This document shows, one piece after another, positions 7,024 to 15,119 of a DNA stretch of 64,000 nt. The stretch is from positions 98,089-162,088 of the forward strand of contig NZ_CAHJXQ010000005.1 of the NCBI RefSeq assembly GCF_903645325.1, given 5' to 3'. Each line of letters begins with the position of its first letter. Position 1 is the stretch's first letter. A program made the translations under genes and the position numbers. Source of the DNA: Microbacterium tenebrionis. Lineage in GTDB: Bacteria; Actinomycetota; Actinomycetes; Actinomycetales; Microbacteriaceae. The notes under the pieces are model-generated. The model was not told where the DNA came from and did not search any database. It saw only the letters and a program-made list of their open reading frames with translations.

Positions 7024-8019
7024 ATGGCACTGACCGCACACTCCACCATCGGCGAATGGCTCGAAGACCCCACAGGTGGCGAGCTCGTCCGCGGAATCCT
7101 CGCCCAGTCCGGCGCCGACCCCGAATCCCTCACCCCCGTACTCGGCCTGCCGCTGCAGCAGCTCGTCACCCTCAGCCAGGGCGCCATGCCGCAGTCCGTC
7201 GTCGACGACCTCGTCCGTGCCGCGAACGGCGGCGAGATCCCCGAGGACGCCGAGGCGGCCGGCTGGACGGAGCAGGTCACCCCCGGACGCTTCGCCGGCA
7301 AGACCGTGATCGTCACGGGGGCGGCATCCGGCATCGGCAAGGCGACGGCATCCCGCATCGCCCGCGAAGGCGGACGCGTCATCGCGTCCGACATCGCCGC
7401 CGACAAACTGGATGCCTTGAAGAGCGAGCTTCCCGACATCATCACCGTCGCCGGCGACCTCACCCGGCAGGATGCGATCGACGCCGTGCTCGCCGCCGCC
7501 GGCGACCGCATCGACGGGCTCGCCAACGTCGCCGGAATCAACGACGACTTCTCGCCCGCGGGCGAGACGACGGATGCCGTGTGGGACCGCGTCATCGCCA
7601 TCAACCTCACCGCCCCGTTCAAGCTCATGCGCGCCGTGCTTCCGCTCATGGAGAAGGCCGGCCGCGGGTCGATCCTCAACGTCTCGAGCGAAGCCGGCCT
7701 GCGCGGCAACGCGTCCGGCAACGCCTACACGGCGAGCAAGCACGGCATCATCGGCGTCACGAAGTCCGCGGCGTTCATGTACGGGCCGAAGGGAATCCGC
7801 GTGAACTCCGTCGCTCCGGGCGGCGTGGCCACCGGCATCCCGATGCCGCCTCAGATGTCCGAGGCGGGGTCTGCGCGACTGGCGCCGTTCCAGCAGGCGA
7901 TCCCGACCGTCGCGACGGCCGAGCACCTGGCGGCGTCGATCACGTTCCTGTTGAGCGATGACGCCGTGAACATCAACGGTGCGGTGCTCGCGTCAGACGG
8001 CGGGTGGTCGGTGCAGTAG
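7024..8019 (+). CDS. Short-chain dehydrogenase with an N-terminal extension
   Basis: A 331-aa SDR oxidoreductase. Residues about 95-331 are a classical SDR with TGAASGIG (NAD(P)-binding, near residue 98), NVAG, catalytic Ser in NVSSEAG and YTASK (Tyr 235, Lys 239); the C terminus ends in ASDGGWSVQ. The first 85 residues form an extra helical module starting TAHSTIGEWLEDPTGGELVRGIL, which resembles the short C-terminal extension seen on some family-3 glycoside hydrolases and other SDRs in these bacteria. GGAGGA stands just before the ATG. A divergent TetR gene suggests substrate-induced expression. The substrate cannot be told from sequence. Confidence 0.85.
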   Translation: MALTAHSTIGEWLEDPTGGELVRGILAQSGADPESLTPVLGLPLQQLVTLSQGAMPQSVVDDLVRAANGGEIPEDAEAAGWTEQVTPGRFAGKTVIVTGAASGIGKATASRIAREGGRVIASDIAADKLDALKSELPDIITVAGDLTRQDAIDAVLAAAGDRIDGLANVAGINDDFSPAGETTDAVWDRVIAINLTAPFKLMRAVLPLMEKAGRGSILNVSSEAGLRGNASGNAYTASKHGIIGVTKSAAFMYGPKGIRVNSVAPGGVATGIPMPPQMSEAGSARLAPFQQAIPTVATAEHLAASITFLLSDDAVNINGAVLASDGGWSVQ

Positions 8020-8035
8020 GGCGCATCAACCGCGC

Positions 8036-8041
8036 TACCGT
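8036..8041 (+). promoter_or_regulatory. Leaderless -10 element TACCGT
   Basis: TACCGT, six bases, then the ATG at 8048. Confidence 0.5.
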
Positions 8042-8047
8042 CTTGGT

Positions 8048-8317
8048 ATGCCTGCCGTCCCCGAGTACGAGGTCGAGTTAGGCTGGAAGGAGCAGGTCTT
8101 CTACTGGGAGGGAGATCGAGGACTGTATCTCGACGTCGGCTGGGGTGTGAAGCCCTACGTGACGTACTTCCCCAGCGCCGAACGATGGCGGGAGGTCGCT
8201 CCCGACTGGGCCATGGATAAGCGCGAGCTCGTGCTGCAGCGGCTCATCGACCACGGACCCGTGCACCGCGTCGAGGAGACGGACGTCGACAGCTATCCGA
8301 TCGGCGTCACCCGCTGA
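8048..8317 (+). CDS. Small hypothetical protein
   Basis: An 89-aa protein, not recognised. It is rich in aromatic and acidic residues (YEVELGWKEQVFYWEGDRGLY), with no membrane segment or signal peptide, so it is probably a small cytosolic beta-rich domain. The start is supported by a leaderless -10 six bases upstream. It heads a run of four short same-strand genes (8048-9356) with no recognised function, which may be a single small accessory cluster. Confidence 0.6.
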   Translation: MPAVPEYEVELGWKEQVFYWEGDRGLYLDVGWGVKPYVTYFPSAERWREVAPDWAMDKRELVLQRLIDHGPVHRVEETDVDSYPIGVTR

Positions 8318-8365
8318 GGCACCGAGATCGGTGCAGGAGACAACCGGAACGTCGGAGACCATCGG

Positions 8366-8371
8366 TAACCT
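8366..8371 (+). promoter_or_regulatory. Near-leaderless -10 element TAACCT
   Basis: TAACCT is seven bases before the ATG at 8379 and favours that start over the GTG at 8331. Confidence 0.4.
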
Positions 8372-8378
8372 CCGACGC

Positions 8379-8795
8379 ATGGCGCGCAAACAAGAGCGGA
8401 TGCAGAACGCAAAGCGTGCGCGCGCGGTAGGCCGAAGCCAGCGCGAGGCCGAGCTCTACGAGACGCCCTCCGGCGAAAACCACCGCGAAGAGACGTACCC
8501 GACGGATCTCATCTGCGGATGTCGAATCGTGCAGCGCTTGATCTACGCGGACTTCGCGCTGATCTACTTCGCGATCGTCTGGGCGAAACGAGTAGACCTC
8601 GACGGGTGGGAAGAGCAATACTCCTGCGACACAGGTCACGGCTACTTTTATGAGCACGTAACGGGTCATCGCAAGCCCCATGATTCCCGGAATCTACGGC
8701 CCTTGTACTCCCAAGTCGACGTGCAAGAATGTTTCGACCGGGGCTACGACCTGGTTCAGGATCGCCACGATCAGAACTGCGGGGGTGAACACTGA
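8379..8795 (+). CDS. Hypothetical protein
   Basis: A 138-aa protein of unknown function. The first 40 residues are strongly basic and helical (MARKQERMQNAKRARAVGRSQREAE); the rest is mixed, with aromatic patches and four cysteines, two of them in DLICGCRIV. No named domain is visible. The start at 8379 is preferred because TAACCT lies seven bases upstream; GTG at 8331 would add 16 residues and has no ribosome site. Its stop overlaps the next ATG (TGATG), so the two genes are coupled. Base composition is a little lower in GC than the neighbours, which hints at acquisition. Confidence 0.55.
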   Translation: MARKQERMQNAKRARAVGRSQREAELYETPSGENHREETYPTDLICGCRIVQRLIYADFALIYFAIVWAKRVDLDGWEEQYSCDTGHGYFYEHVTGHRKPHDSRNLRPLYSQVDVQECFDRGYDLVQDRHDQNCGGEH

Positions 8796-9190
8796 TGGAT
8801 GTGCGCAATATCGCGACTCGTCGTGTGATGAAGACCGTCGCACGTCGGTCCGCCGTTGAACCCCTGCCTGTGGTTGCTCAGGACGGCACCCGCCCCATCG
8901 TGGTGGCGCTCCCTGATGACGACCTCACGGTCGTATTCGAACGCGTCGCAGCATTCGGCGGGCGCGCGAACGTCTTCGTTGCGTTCCCCGACTGGCTGGC
9001 GCTGATCGAACTCACCGCTGGAACGGGTGCTCAAGAGGCGTCCCCAGTGCAACCCATCCATGAGGCCATCTCGATGGCGATGTACGTGGAATTCCTGAAG
9101 CTGCACGACAGTCCCGTCACCGTCACACTCTCCGCCTCAGAGCGCGCGACCGCCCGACACGGTCTCCATCAGGTCGCCTACGCGTTCTGA
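8795..9190 (+). CDS. Hypothetical protein coupled to the upstream gene
   Basis: A 131-aa protein with no recognised domain. After a basic N terminus (ATRRVMKTVARR) come two beta-rich stretches (RPIVVALPDDDLTVVFERV and ANVFVAFPDWLALIEL). The ATG shares one base with the stop of the preceding gene, so translation is likely coupled and the two products may act together. No signal peptide or membrane helix. Nothing in the neighbourhood suggests a process. Confidence 0.55.
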   Translation: MDVRNIATRRVMKTVARRSAVEPLPVVAQDGTRPIVVALPDDDLTVVFERVAAFGGRANVFVAFPDWLALIELTAGTGAQEASPVQPIHEAISMAMYVEFLKLHDSPVTVTLSASERATARHGLHQVAYAF

Positions 9191-9215
9191 GCGTCGAAAA
9201 GAGGTCGGTTGGTCA

Positions 9216-9356
9216 ATGCAGACATCGCATGAGCCATTCGACGGCGAGTTCGGGTTCGGCACTTGGCTCGCCGAAGCCTTCGCGGGAAGCGGCGCCCCCA
9301 CGCTCGCCCCACGCGTGGAGCTGCCGGAACCGCTCTCGTTCGCCGACGACGCTTGA
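9216..9356 (+). CDS. Possible 46-aa peptide
   Basis: A short open frame (MQTSHEPFDGEFGFGTWLAEAF...) in the gap before the ligase. It is acidic and Phe/Gly-rich at the start. AGAGG lies about 11 bases upstream, which is far for a ribosome site, and no -10 fits a leaderless start. Codon use is compatible with coding, but the frame is too short for certainty. Confidence 0.3.
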   Translation: MQTSHEPFDGEFGFGTWLAEAFAGSGAPTLAPRVELPEPLSFADDA

Positions 9357-9442
9357 TGGATTGATGCTTCCAACACGTCGCCCTGACTGAATGTGATCAG
9401 TCACCGTGAGCGATCGCCCACCCGAACGTCCGACCCCGGTGC

Positions 9443-9448
9443 GACAAT
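9443..9448 (+). promoter_or_regulatory. Leaderless -10 element GACAAT of ligB
   Basis: GACAAT, six bases, then the ATG at 9455. The first base departs from TANNNT but position and remaining bases fit. Confidence 0.4.
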
Positions 9449-9454
9449 CTCTCC

Positions 9455-10978
9455 ATGAAGCTCTCGGAGCTCGTCGACACCACGCGCGAGGTCGCGGCGA
9501 CCACGTCGCGCCTGGCGAAGATCGACGCGCTCGCTCGTTTGCTGCGGGATGCTGCGCCCGACGAGCTGCCGGCCCTCATCGGGTTGCTGCTCGCCTCGCC
9601 GCGGCAGGGGCGCCTCGGCGTCGGTTGGCGCGGTATCGCAGCGCTGGAGGTCACGCACGCGACCGACGCGACCCTGACGATCGCAGACGTCGACCGAGCG
9701 CTCGATGAGCTCGCGCACGCCTCCGGCGCCGGATCCGCCGGCGCGCGATCAGAGACGCTGCGTGCTCTCGCGAGCGCAGCCACGGCGGACGAGTGGGACT
9801 TCCTCGCCCGCGCCATGCTCGGCGAGCTCCGCACCGGGGCGCTCGGCGGTGTCCTGCTGGACGCGATCGCGAAAGCATCCGATCGTCCGCCTGCAACCGT
9901 GCGACGGGCGGCGATGCTGTCCGGCGACCTCGGCACCACCGCGGTCCTCGCCTTGACCAGAACACCCGAGGACCTCGAGAACGTCGGTCTCGAGGTGATG
10001 CGTCCCGTCCTCCCCATGCTCGCCGGCACCGCCGCGACAACGACCGCCGCACTGGAGCTCACCGGCGAAGCATCCGTCGAATACAAGCTCGACGGCGCCC
10101 GCATCCAGGTGCACCGCCACGGCGACGACGTCGGCGTCTACACCCGCAGCCTCGCCGACATCACCCATCGCGTGCCCGAGATCGTCGACATCGTGCGCGC
10201 CCTGCCCGCCCACGACCTCATCCTCGACGGCGAGACGCTCGCGCTCGACGAAGACGGCGGACCGCGCCCGTTCCAAGAGACCATGTCGCGCTTCGGCGCC
10301 GACGTCTCGCGCGAGATCGCGCTGCGCCCCTGGTTCTTCGACGTGCTCCACGTCGACGGACGCGACCTGCTCGACGAGCCCCTCTCGACGCGGCTCGAAG
10401 AGCTCGACCGCGTCGCCGGCGAGTGGCGGATGCCAGGAACCGTCACCGCCGATCCGGATGCTGCGGAAGAGCTCTCCCGCGAAGCCCTTGCCGCCGGACA
10501 CGAGGGCGTGCTCGTCAAGGCGATCGACTCTGCCTATACAGCCGGGCGTCGCGGAAAATCCTGGATCAAGGTCAAGCCGGTCCTCACGTACGACCTCGTC
10601 GTGCTCGGCGCCGAATGGGGATCAGGGCGGCGACGCGGCAAGCTCTCGAACCTGCATCTCGGCGCGCGCGACCCGTCGGGGGAGTTCGGCGAGCCGGGCG
10701 CCTTCGTCATGGTCGGCAAGACCTTCAAGGGGCTCACCGATGCGCTGCTGGAGTGGCAGACGTCGACGTTCCCCGAGTACGAGACCTCGCGGTCCGACTA
10801 CGCGGTGCTCCTGCGACCCGAGCTCGTCGTCGAGATCGCGATCGACGGCGTGCAGCGCTCGCCCCGCTACCCCGGCGGCATCGCCCTGCGCTTCGCCCGC
10901 GTCAAGGGCTACCGGCCCGACAAGACCGCCGCCGAGGCCGACACGATCCAGACGCTGCGGGGGTTGCTGCGGGAGTGA
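9455..10978 (+). CDS. ligB: ATP-dependent DNA ligase, LigB type
   Basis: A 507-aa ATP-dependent DNA ligase that seals nicks by an adenylated-lysine intermediate. Domains in order: an N-terminal helical DNA-binding domain (about 1-180), the nucleotidyltransferase with EYKLDGARIQVH (catalytic Lys 211), DGETLAL, RPWFFDVLHVDG and the GVLVKA/SWIKVKP motifs, then an OB fold. Its length equals that of mycobacterial LigB. Actinomycetes carry such ligases in addition to the essential NAD-dependent LigA; the role is usually back-up repair. No Ku, polymerase or nuclease domain is fused, so this is not the LigD-type end-joining enzyme. It appears monocistronic. Confidence 0.92.
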   Translation: MKLSELVDTTREVAATTSRLAKIDALARLLRDAAPDELPALIGLLLASPRQGRLGVGWRGIAALEVTHATDATLTIADVDRALDELAHASGAGSAGARSETLRALASAATADEWDFLARAMLGELRTGALGGVLLDAIAKASDRPPATVRRAAMLSGDLGTTAVLALTRTPEDLENVGLEVMRPVLPMLAGTAATTTAALELTGEASVEYKLDGARIQVHRHGDDVGVYTRSLADITHRVPEIVDIVRALPAHDLILDGETLALDEDGGPRPFQETMSRFGADVSREIALRPWFFDVLHVDGRDLLDEPLSTRLEELDRVAGEWRMPGTVTADPDAAEELSREALAAGHEGVLVKAIDSAYTAGRRGKSWIKVKPVLTYDLVVLGAEWGSGRRRGKLSNLHLGARDPSGEFGEPGAFVMVGKTFKGLTDALLEWQTSTFPEYETSRSDYAVLLRPELVVEIAIDGVQRSPRYPGGIALRFARVKGYRPDKTAAEADTIQTLRGLLRE

Positions 10979-11014
10979 GCACCCGTTTCCGACCCCGCGC
11001 CTACCGTCGGCCTC

Positions 11015-11056
11015 ATGTCTCATGAACCCCTCGACCATTTCAGTCTAGAGAGATAG
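11015..11056 (+). other. Possible 13-codon leader ORF before the HicB-like gene
   Basis: ATG at 11015 opens a frame MSHEPLDHFSLER that stops with the TAG inside the palindrome at 11039-11062. TACCGT lies seven bases before the ATG, the same -10 grammar as nearby genes. It may be chance; if real it could link leader translation to the hairpin. Confidence 0.25.
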
Positions 11057-11062
11057 ACTGAA
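11039..11062 (+). promoter_or_regulatory. Palindromic operator overlapping a leaderless -10
   Basis: Perfect 9-bp arms TTCAGTCTA and TAGACTGAA with a 6-base spacer. The right arm contains TAGACT (11054-11059), followed by six bases and the ATG at 11066. A protein bound here would block the promoter, so this is a strong candidate for autoregulation by the HicB-like protein. Confidence 0.55.
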
Positions 11063-11065
11063 CCG

Positions 11066-11452
11066 ATGACCACGTACGACGCGACCGCCACTCGCGAAGG
11101 CAAGTGGTGGATGGTGAGCATCCCCGCAATCGACGGTCTCACCCAAGCCCGCCGACTCAGCGAGGCGACCGAGATGGCACGCGAATACATTGCTGCGTCG
11201 CAGGATCTCCCGCTCGACGATGTGACGGTGAACCTCTCGTTCGATCCCATCGGCAAGGTCCACAACCTCACCGAGCGCGTCGCGACGATCGCCGACGAAC
11301 GCGCCCGAGCCGCAGAGCTGGAGAGGTCGGCATCACGCCACGCGCGCGAGCTCGCCCATGTTCTGTCCGAGGCCGACGTTCCCGTGCGCGATATCGGCGC
11401 CATCCTGCACGTGTCGCATCAACGAGCGCATCAACTGGTCTCTTCGCGCTGA
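11066..11452 (+). CDS. HicB-like protein with C-terminal HTH
   Basis: A 128-aa protein. Residues 1-70 have the HicB-like partial RNase-H fold (TREGKWWMVSIPAIDGLTQARRLSEATEMAREYIA), typical of antitoxins and related regulators. Residues about 95-128 form a helix-turn-helix-like tail (LAHVLSEADVPVRDIGAILHVSHQRAHQLV). There is no HicA toxin beside it, so it is an orphan. The gene appears leaderless, and a palindrome covers its -10, which fits negative autoregulation. It might control genes elsewhere, or be the remnant of a lost toxin-antitoxin pair. Confidence 0.7.
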   Translation: MTTYDATATREGKWWMVSIPAIDGLTQARRLSEATEMAREYIAASQDLPLDDVTVNLSFDPIGKVHNLTERVATIADERARAAELERSASRHARELAHVLSEADVPVRDIGAILHVSHQRAHQLVSSR

Positions 11453-11477
11453 CACCGGCCCGCTACTCGCGCGAATA

Positions 11478-12162
11478 TCAGCCCACCAGCATCCGCACGA
11501 CGACGCCGATCACGCCGATCACGAGCGCGACCACCGCCGGCTGCCACGACACCGCCAGCACCTGCGGGAAAACCTGTGTTCCCGCAGGTGCCATCACGCC
11601 GAGGTCACCGTCGAACACCGGTGATCCGAGCGCGTACGACCGCGAGGCGCCCCCAGTTCGAAGCCGGAACCGCCGCGAGCACGATCCCGAGAGCCGGCAT
11701 TACCGACGCCCGCGAAGTCAGCCACAGTCCGAGCTGCGCGAACAGGATGCCGACGGCCACCCCGCCCAGCACCCCACCGAAGTAGAGCACCTGGCGCGCG
11801 TCCGCCGAACCGTCCCCGACGCCGAGGCCGCCGGCAAGCACCACGAACGCCTGAACCGACACCATCCCGTGCACGAGCAGCACTCCCAGCGCCGCGGCGC
11901 CGGTTCGCGGCATCCATCGACGGCGCATCAGCCGCATCGCAAGTCCCGCGATCACGCCGCCCATCACGAGCATGGCGAACACATTGATCGCGAAGTACTG
12001 GCTCAGCGGCAGCAAGGCGAACGGCATGTCCTCCGGTTCGGTCACCTGGCTGTTCCACGGGTTCTGCAAGGGCAGCCGTAGGCCGTAGGAGAACGCCGGG
12101 AACAGCATCACAGCTGCAGCCGCGACCCCGATCAGCAGGGACGGCCAGGATCGCGCGCGCAT
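11478..12162 (-). pseudogene. Multi-pass membrane protein gene with a single-base frameshift
   Basis: From the ATG at 12162 the frame encodes MRARSWPSLLIGVAAAAVMLFPAFSYG, then several hydrophobic helices (NVFAMLVMGGVIAGLAMRL, AALGVLLVHGMVSVQAFVVL, YFGGVLGGVAVGILFAQLG). It stops early at 11605 in a non-family tail. Dropping one base near 11638-11643 restores a continuous frame reading SYALGSPVFDGDLGVM, then a last membrane helix (PAVVALVIGVIGVVVRML) and a TGA at 11478. The total length minus one base is exactly 228 codons. The intact product would be a 227-aa membrane protein with about six helices and unknown function. Either a sequencing error or a recent inactivating insertion. Confidence 0.7.
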
Positions 12163-12256
12163 GGGCGGAGCTCGGGTTCCATGCGGCAAGCGTGGCAGAA
12201 GTGCGGGTCAGCCGCATATCCGATCGTAGTTTTCTTCGAATGTCGGTGGCCCTCGC

Positions 12257-12262
12257 GATACT
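12257..12262 (+). promoter_or_regulatory. Leaderless -10 element GATACT
   Basis: GATACT, six bases, then the ATG at 12269. Confidence 0.45.
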
Positions 12263-12268
12263 GGAGAC

Positions 12269-13735
12269 ATGACCTTCGCAGCCGAGATCACAGCCCGCGC
12301 GACAGCGCTGGTCGCAGTGCTCGGGGCTGACGTCGAGTCGCACGACGTCGCGACTCGCATCGCGCTGCTGAGCGATGCGGATGCCGTCACGCTGGCCGAG
12401 ACGGCGGCAGCGCTGATGCGCTGCGCCGAGCTCGTGCAGGTGGCGGCCGTCGGGGTGATCGCGACGCGTTCGACACGGGATGCCGGGCACTCGGGCCTCG
12501 CGCAGTCGCGCGGGCACCGCACGGCGCTGTCGCTCGTGCAAGAGCTCACGGGCGCGGGCAAGGCGGATGCTGCGCGCAAGGTGCGCGTCGGGGAATCACT
12601 GTTGAGCGTGCCCGAGCCAGTGGTCGACGAACTCCTCGGCACTGCAAGCGAGAAGTCTCCGCCGCTGGCATGGGATGCTGCGCTCGGCGCGGCGCTGCTC
12701 GCGCAGACGATCACCGCGGCGCAGAACGACGCCATCCGGCAGGGGCTCGGGGAGCCCGTGGTTGCGGAGGGTGCTGATGATTCAGCGGCCGAGGCAGCGG
12801 CTGCGGCGTGGACACTCGCGGCAGAGCAACTGATCGCGGAAGCTGTGACGGTGTCGCTGGATGAGCTTCGACAGACCGCCAGGTCCGTGCGGGATCGACT
12901 CGACCCGGACGGCGCGCATCGCCGTTTCCTGGAGAGGTTCGAGCGCCGAAGCGTCCGGCTGTGGATGGATGCCGACGGCAACCGGCGCGGCTCGTTCCTC
13001 TTCGACGACGAGGGCTGGCTGCTGGCGCAGACGATGCGCGACAATGCTCTGCGCCCGCGGCGCGGCGGGCCGCGTTTCGTCGACTCAGCGGAGCGCGAAC
13101 GCGCCGCCGACCTCACCGCCGACGAGCGGACCAATGACCAGCTCACGTACGACCTGTTTCTCGATGTTCTGAGGGCCGGAACCCTGGCAGACGCCGAGAC
13201 GGTGTTCGGCACTCGGCAGGCCGGCGTCAGGCTCGTGCGCGTCGTCGACGCGACGACATCGCACACCGAGGATGGCCTGACGACTCTGCCCGCCGCTGTC
13301 GCCGATCAGCACGCCTGCGACAGCGGCTACGTCCCGGTCACGGTCGACGGATGCGGCAACCCTCTCGATGTCGGTCGCGAGCAGCGCCTGTTCACGACAC
13401 GACAGCGCATCGGGCTCGCCCTGCGCGACGGCGGCTGCATGTGGCGAGGGTGCGACCGGCCGTCGTCGTACTGTGAATCGCACCACATCGACGAATGGAG
13501 TGCGGACGGTGGGCGGACCGACATCGATCGCGGGATCCTGCTGTGCCGGTTTCATCATATGAACCTGCATCACCACGGGTGGCGGATCACACGCGACGGG
13601 AAAAGCAACTTCGCTCTCCATCCACCCGGTGACAGGTTGGGCGAAAAGGCGATCATTCTGCAAAGGCCCCTTCCGCTCACATATGCGTGGGCGGGGATCG
13701 ATCCGCCGCCGCGAAGATTCCGCCCGGCAGGGTGA
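12269..13735 (+). CDS. DUF222 / HNH endonuclease protein
   Basis: A 488-aa protein of the multicopy actinobacterial DUF222-HNH family. Residues about 1-330 are the helical, Ala-rich DUF222 region, including the typical RRFLERFERRSVRLWMDADG and TADERTNDQLTYDLFLDVL segments. Residues about 380-450 are an HNH nuclease with a zinc site: CMWRGCDRP, then ESHHIDEWSADGGRT, then LLCRFHHMNLHHHGW. Genomes of this group often hold many near-identical copies; some sit in mobile contexts, and recombination between them is common. No transposase is nearby. The biological role is unproven. Expression is probably from a leaderless promoter. Confidence 0.9.
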   Translation: MTFAAEITARATALVAVLGADVESHDVATRIALLSDADAVTLAETAAALMRCAELVQVAAVGVIATRSTRDAGHSGLAQSRGHRTALSLVQELTGAGKADAARKVRVGESLLSVPEPVVDELLGTASEKSPPLAWDAALGAALLAQTITAAQNDAIRQGLGEPVVAEGADDSAAEAAAAAWTLAAEQLIAEAVTVSLDELRQTARSVRDRLDPDGAHRRFLERFERRSVRLWMDADGNRRGSFLFDDEGWLLAQTMRDNALRPRRGGPRFVDSAERERAADLTADERTNDQLTYDLFLDVLRAGTLADAETVFGTRQAGVRLVRVVDATTSHTEDGLTTLPAAVADQHACDSGYVPVTVDGCGNPLDVGREQRLFTTRQRIGLALRDGGCMWRGCDRPSSYCESHHIDEWSADGGRTDIDRGILLCRFHHMNLHHHGWRITRDGKSNFALHPPGDRLGEKAIILQRPLPLTYAWAGIDPPPRRFRPAG

Positions 13736-13822
13736 GCCGTGGCTGGCGGGGCGTGAACGCGTCGTCGACGTTGCCGTGCGGCCGGCCAGGTGGCGCGAAT
13801 GGTCGCCCCGGCCGTCCTGAGA

Positions 13823-13844
13823 CAGCACAACGCGACACCTCGCG
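13823..13844 (+). repeat. Intergenic direct repeat, copy 1
   Basis: A 22-base sequence beginning CAGCACAACGCGACACCT, repeated at 13907 in the same orientation. The gap 13736-14021 holds these copies and no gene that I can support. Confidence 0.7.
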
Positions 13845-13906
13845 ACCGGAATCGGGTTCAGCATCCGACGCAGGTGACGCAATGCGTCGCCTTCCGTGCG
13901 CCGAGG

Positions 13907-13928
13907 CAGCACAACGCGACACCTCGCG
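13907..13928 (+). repeat. Intergenic direct repeat, copy 2
   Basis: Exact 22-base match to 13823-13844, 84 bases downstream. Flanks differ, so the similarity is confined to the repeat core. Confidence 0.7.
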
Positions 13929-13985
13929 TGAGACTGTGGATGCGGCATCCGTGGCATCCGGCACCAGCACACCCCGGAGCCGAGA

Positions 13986-14001
13986 CTGGTAACGTTCCCT
14001 C
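13986..14001 (+). promoter_or_regulatory. Imperfect LacI-type operator upstream of the repressor gene
   Basis: TGGTAACGTTCCC matches 12 of 16 positions of the perfect palindrome at 15082-15097 and contains the candidate -10 TAACGT. It suggests weaker autoregulation of the repressor. Confidence 0.5.
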
Positions 14002-14021
14002 ATCGGAGCGGGAGGCAGGGC

Positions 14022-15047
14022 ATGAGCGCACGGGCACACCGCCCGACCATCAAAGAGGTCGCGCAGCACGCCGGCGTGAGCCCGATGACCGTCTCGCGAA
14101 CTCTCTCCGGCGGACTCAACGTCAAACCCGACGTGCAGGAACGCGTCCTCGCGGCCGTCGCCGAACTCGGCTATCACCGCAACGAGAACGCTCGCAGCAT
14201 CCGCCCCGGCCACTCCAGCGGACTCATCGGCGTCGCCATCACCAACATCGCCAACCCGTACTACAGCACCTTCGCGCTCGGCGTCGAAGAGGAGGCGGCG
14301 CTCACCGGCCGGCGCATCCTGCTCGGCAACACGTCCGAGGATGCCGCACGCGAGAACGCCCTTGTCAGCGACTTCCTCGGGCGCCGAGTCGAGGGGCTCA
14401 TCGTCGTCCCGGCGAGCACCGACCCCGATCATCTCGCCGCCTCGCAGGCTCAGGGCGTCCCGGTCGTGCAGGCATCGCGCCGCATCGACGGACTGGATGC
14501 CGACAGCGTCGTCCTCGCCGACGACGACGGAGCCCACCGCGGCACAGCGGCGCTGCTCGACTCCGGCCACACCCGCATCGGCTACCTCGGTAACACGCTC
14601 TCGATCTTCACCGGGCAGCGTCGGCACGCCGGATTCATCCGGGCACTCGAGGAGCGCGGCATCGCGATCGACCCGGCCCTCATCGCCGCAGGGCAGCAGA
14701 CCGTCGACCAGGCCCGCGAGGCCACCCGCGCCTTGCTGCGGATGAAGAACCCGCCGACAGCCCTCTTCTGCGCCAACAACCGCAACGCCATCGGTGCGCT
14801 CAAAGAGATCAGCCGTCAGCTCGGCGCCGGGCTCAAGCCCGCGTCGGCATACCCGGAGATCATGAGCTTCGACGACTTCGAGCTCGCTGAGCTCTCGCCG
14901 GTGCCGATCAGCGTCATCGATCACGACCCGCGGGAACTCGGGCGCACGGCCGCGCGCCTGCTCCTGGACCGATTGGATGCCGAAGGCGACGGCGGCGCGA
15001 CGCGTGAAGTCGAGCTGCCCGTGCAGTTGCGGATGCACCTGCGGTAG
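14022..15047 (+). CDS. LacI-family transcriptional repressor
   Basis: A 341-aa LacI/GalR regulator. The N-terminal HTH and hinge helix are complete (PTIKEVAQHAGVSPMTVSRTLSG, then YHRNENARSIR), followed by a periplasmic-binding-protein-like sugar domain (SGLIGVAITNIANPYYSTFALGVEEEA; DFLGRRVEGLIVVPAST; PTALFCANNRNAIGALKEI). A GGGAGG ribosome site precedes the ATG. It stands immediately before a long carbohydrate operon whose promoter bears a perfect operator palindrome, and a weaker copy lies before its own start. It is therefore the likely sugar-responsive repressor of 15120-24890. The inducer is unknown, but mannose- or glucose-type sugars are plausible from the operon content. Confidence 0.9.
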   Translation: MSARAHRPTIKEVAQHAGVSPMTVSRTLSGGLNVKPDVQERVLAAVAELGYHRNENARSIRPGHSSGLIGVAITNIANPYYSTFALGVEEEAALTGRRILLGNTSEDAARENALVSDFLGRRVEGLIVVPASTDPDHLAASQAQGVPVVQASRRIDGLDADSVVLADDDGAHRGTAALLDSGHTRIGYLGNTLSIFTGQRRHAGFIRALEERGIAIDPALIAAGQQTVDQAREATRALLRMKNPPTALFCANNRNAIGALKEISRQLGAGLKPASAYPEIMSFDDFELAELSPVPISVIDHDPRELGRTAARLLLDRLDAEGDGGATREVELPVQLRMHLR

Positions 15048-15062
15048 ACGGGCGGAAAGGTG

Positions 15063-15097
15063 TTGACACCCCTTGCAGGTGTTGGTAACGTTACCAA
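15063..15097 (+). promoter_or_regulatory. Promoter and LacI-type operator of the carbohydrate operon
   Basis: A near-consensus promoter: -35 TTGACA (15063-15068), 17-base spacer and -10 TAACGT (15086-15091). The perfect 16-bp palindrome TTGGTAACGTTACCAA (15082-15097) covers the -10, so a bound LacI-family repressor would exclude polymerase. Confidence 0.8.
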
Positions 15098-15119
15098 TCA
15101 ATCAGATGGGAGTGTGGCG

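Noticed and set aside
12269..13735. Mobile element or homing endonuclease because of the HNH domain
   Set aside because: DUF222-HNH genes are chromosomal multicopy genes in actinobacteria; no terminal repeats or transposase are present.
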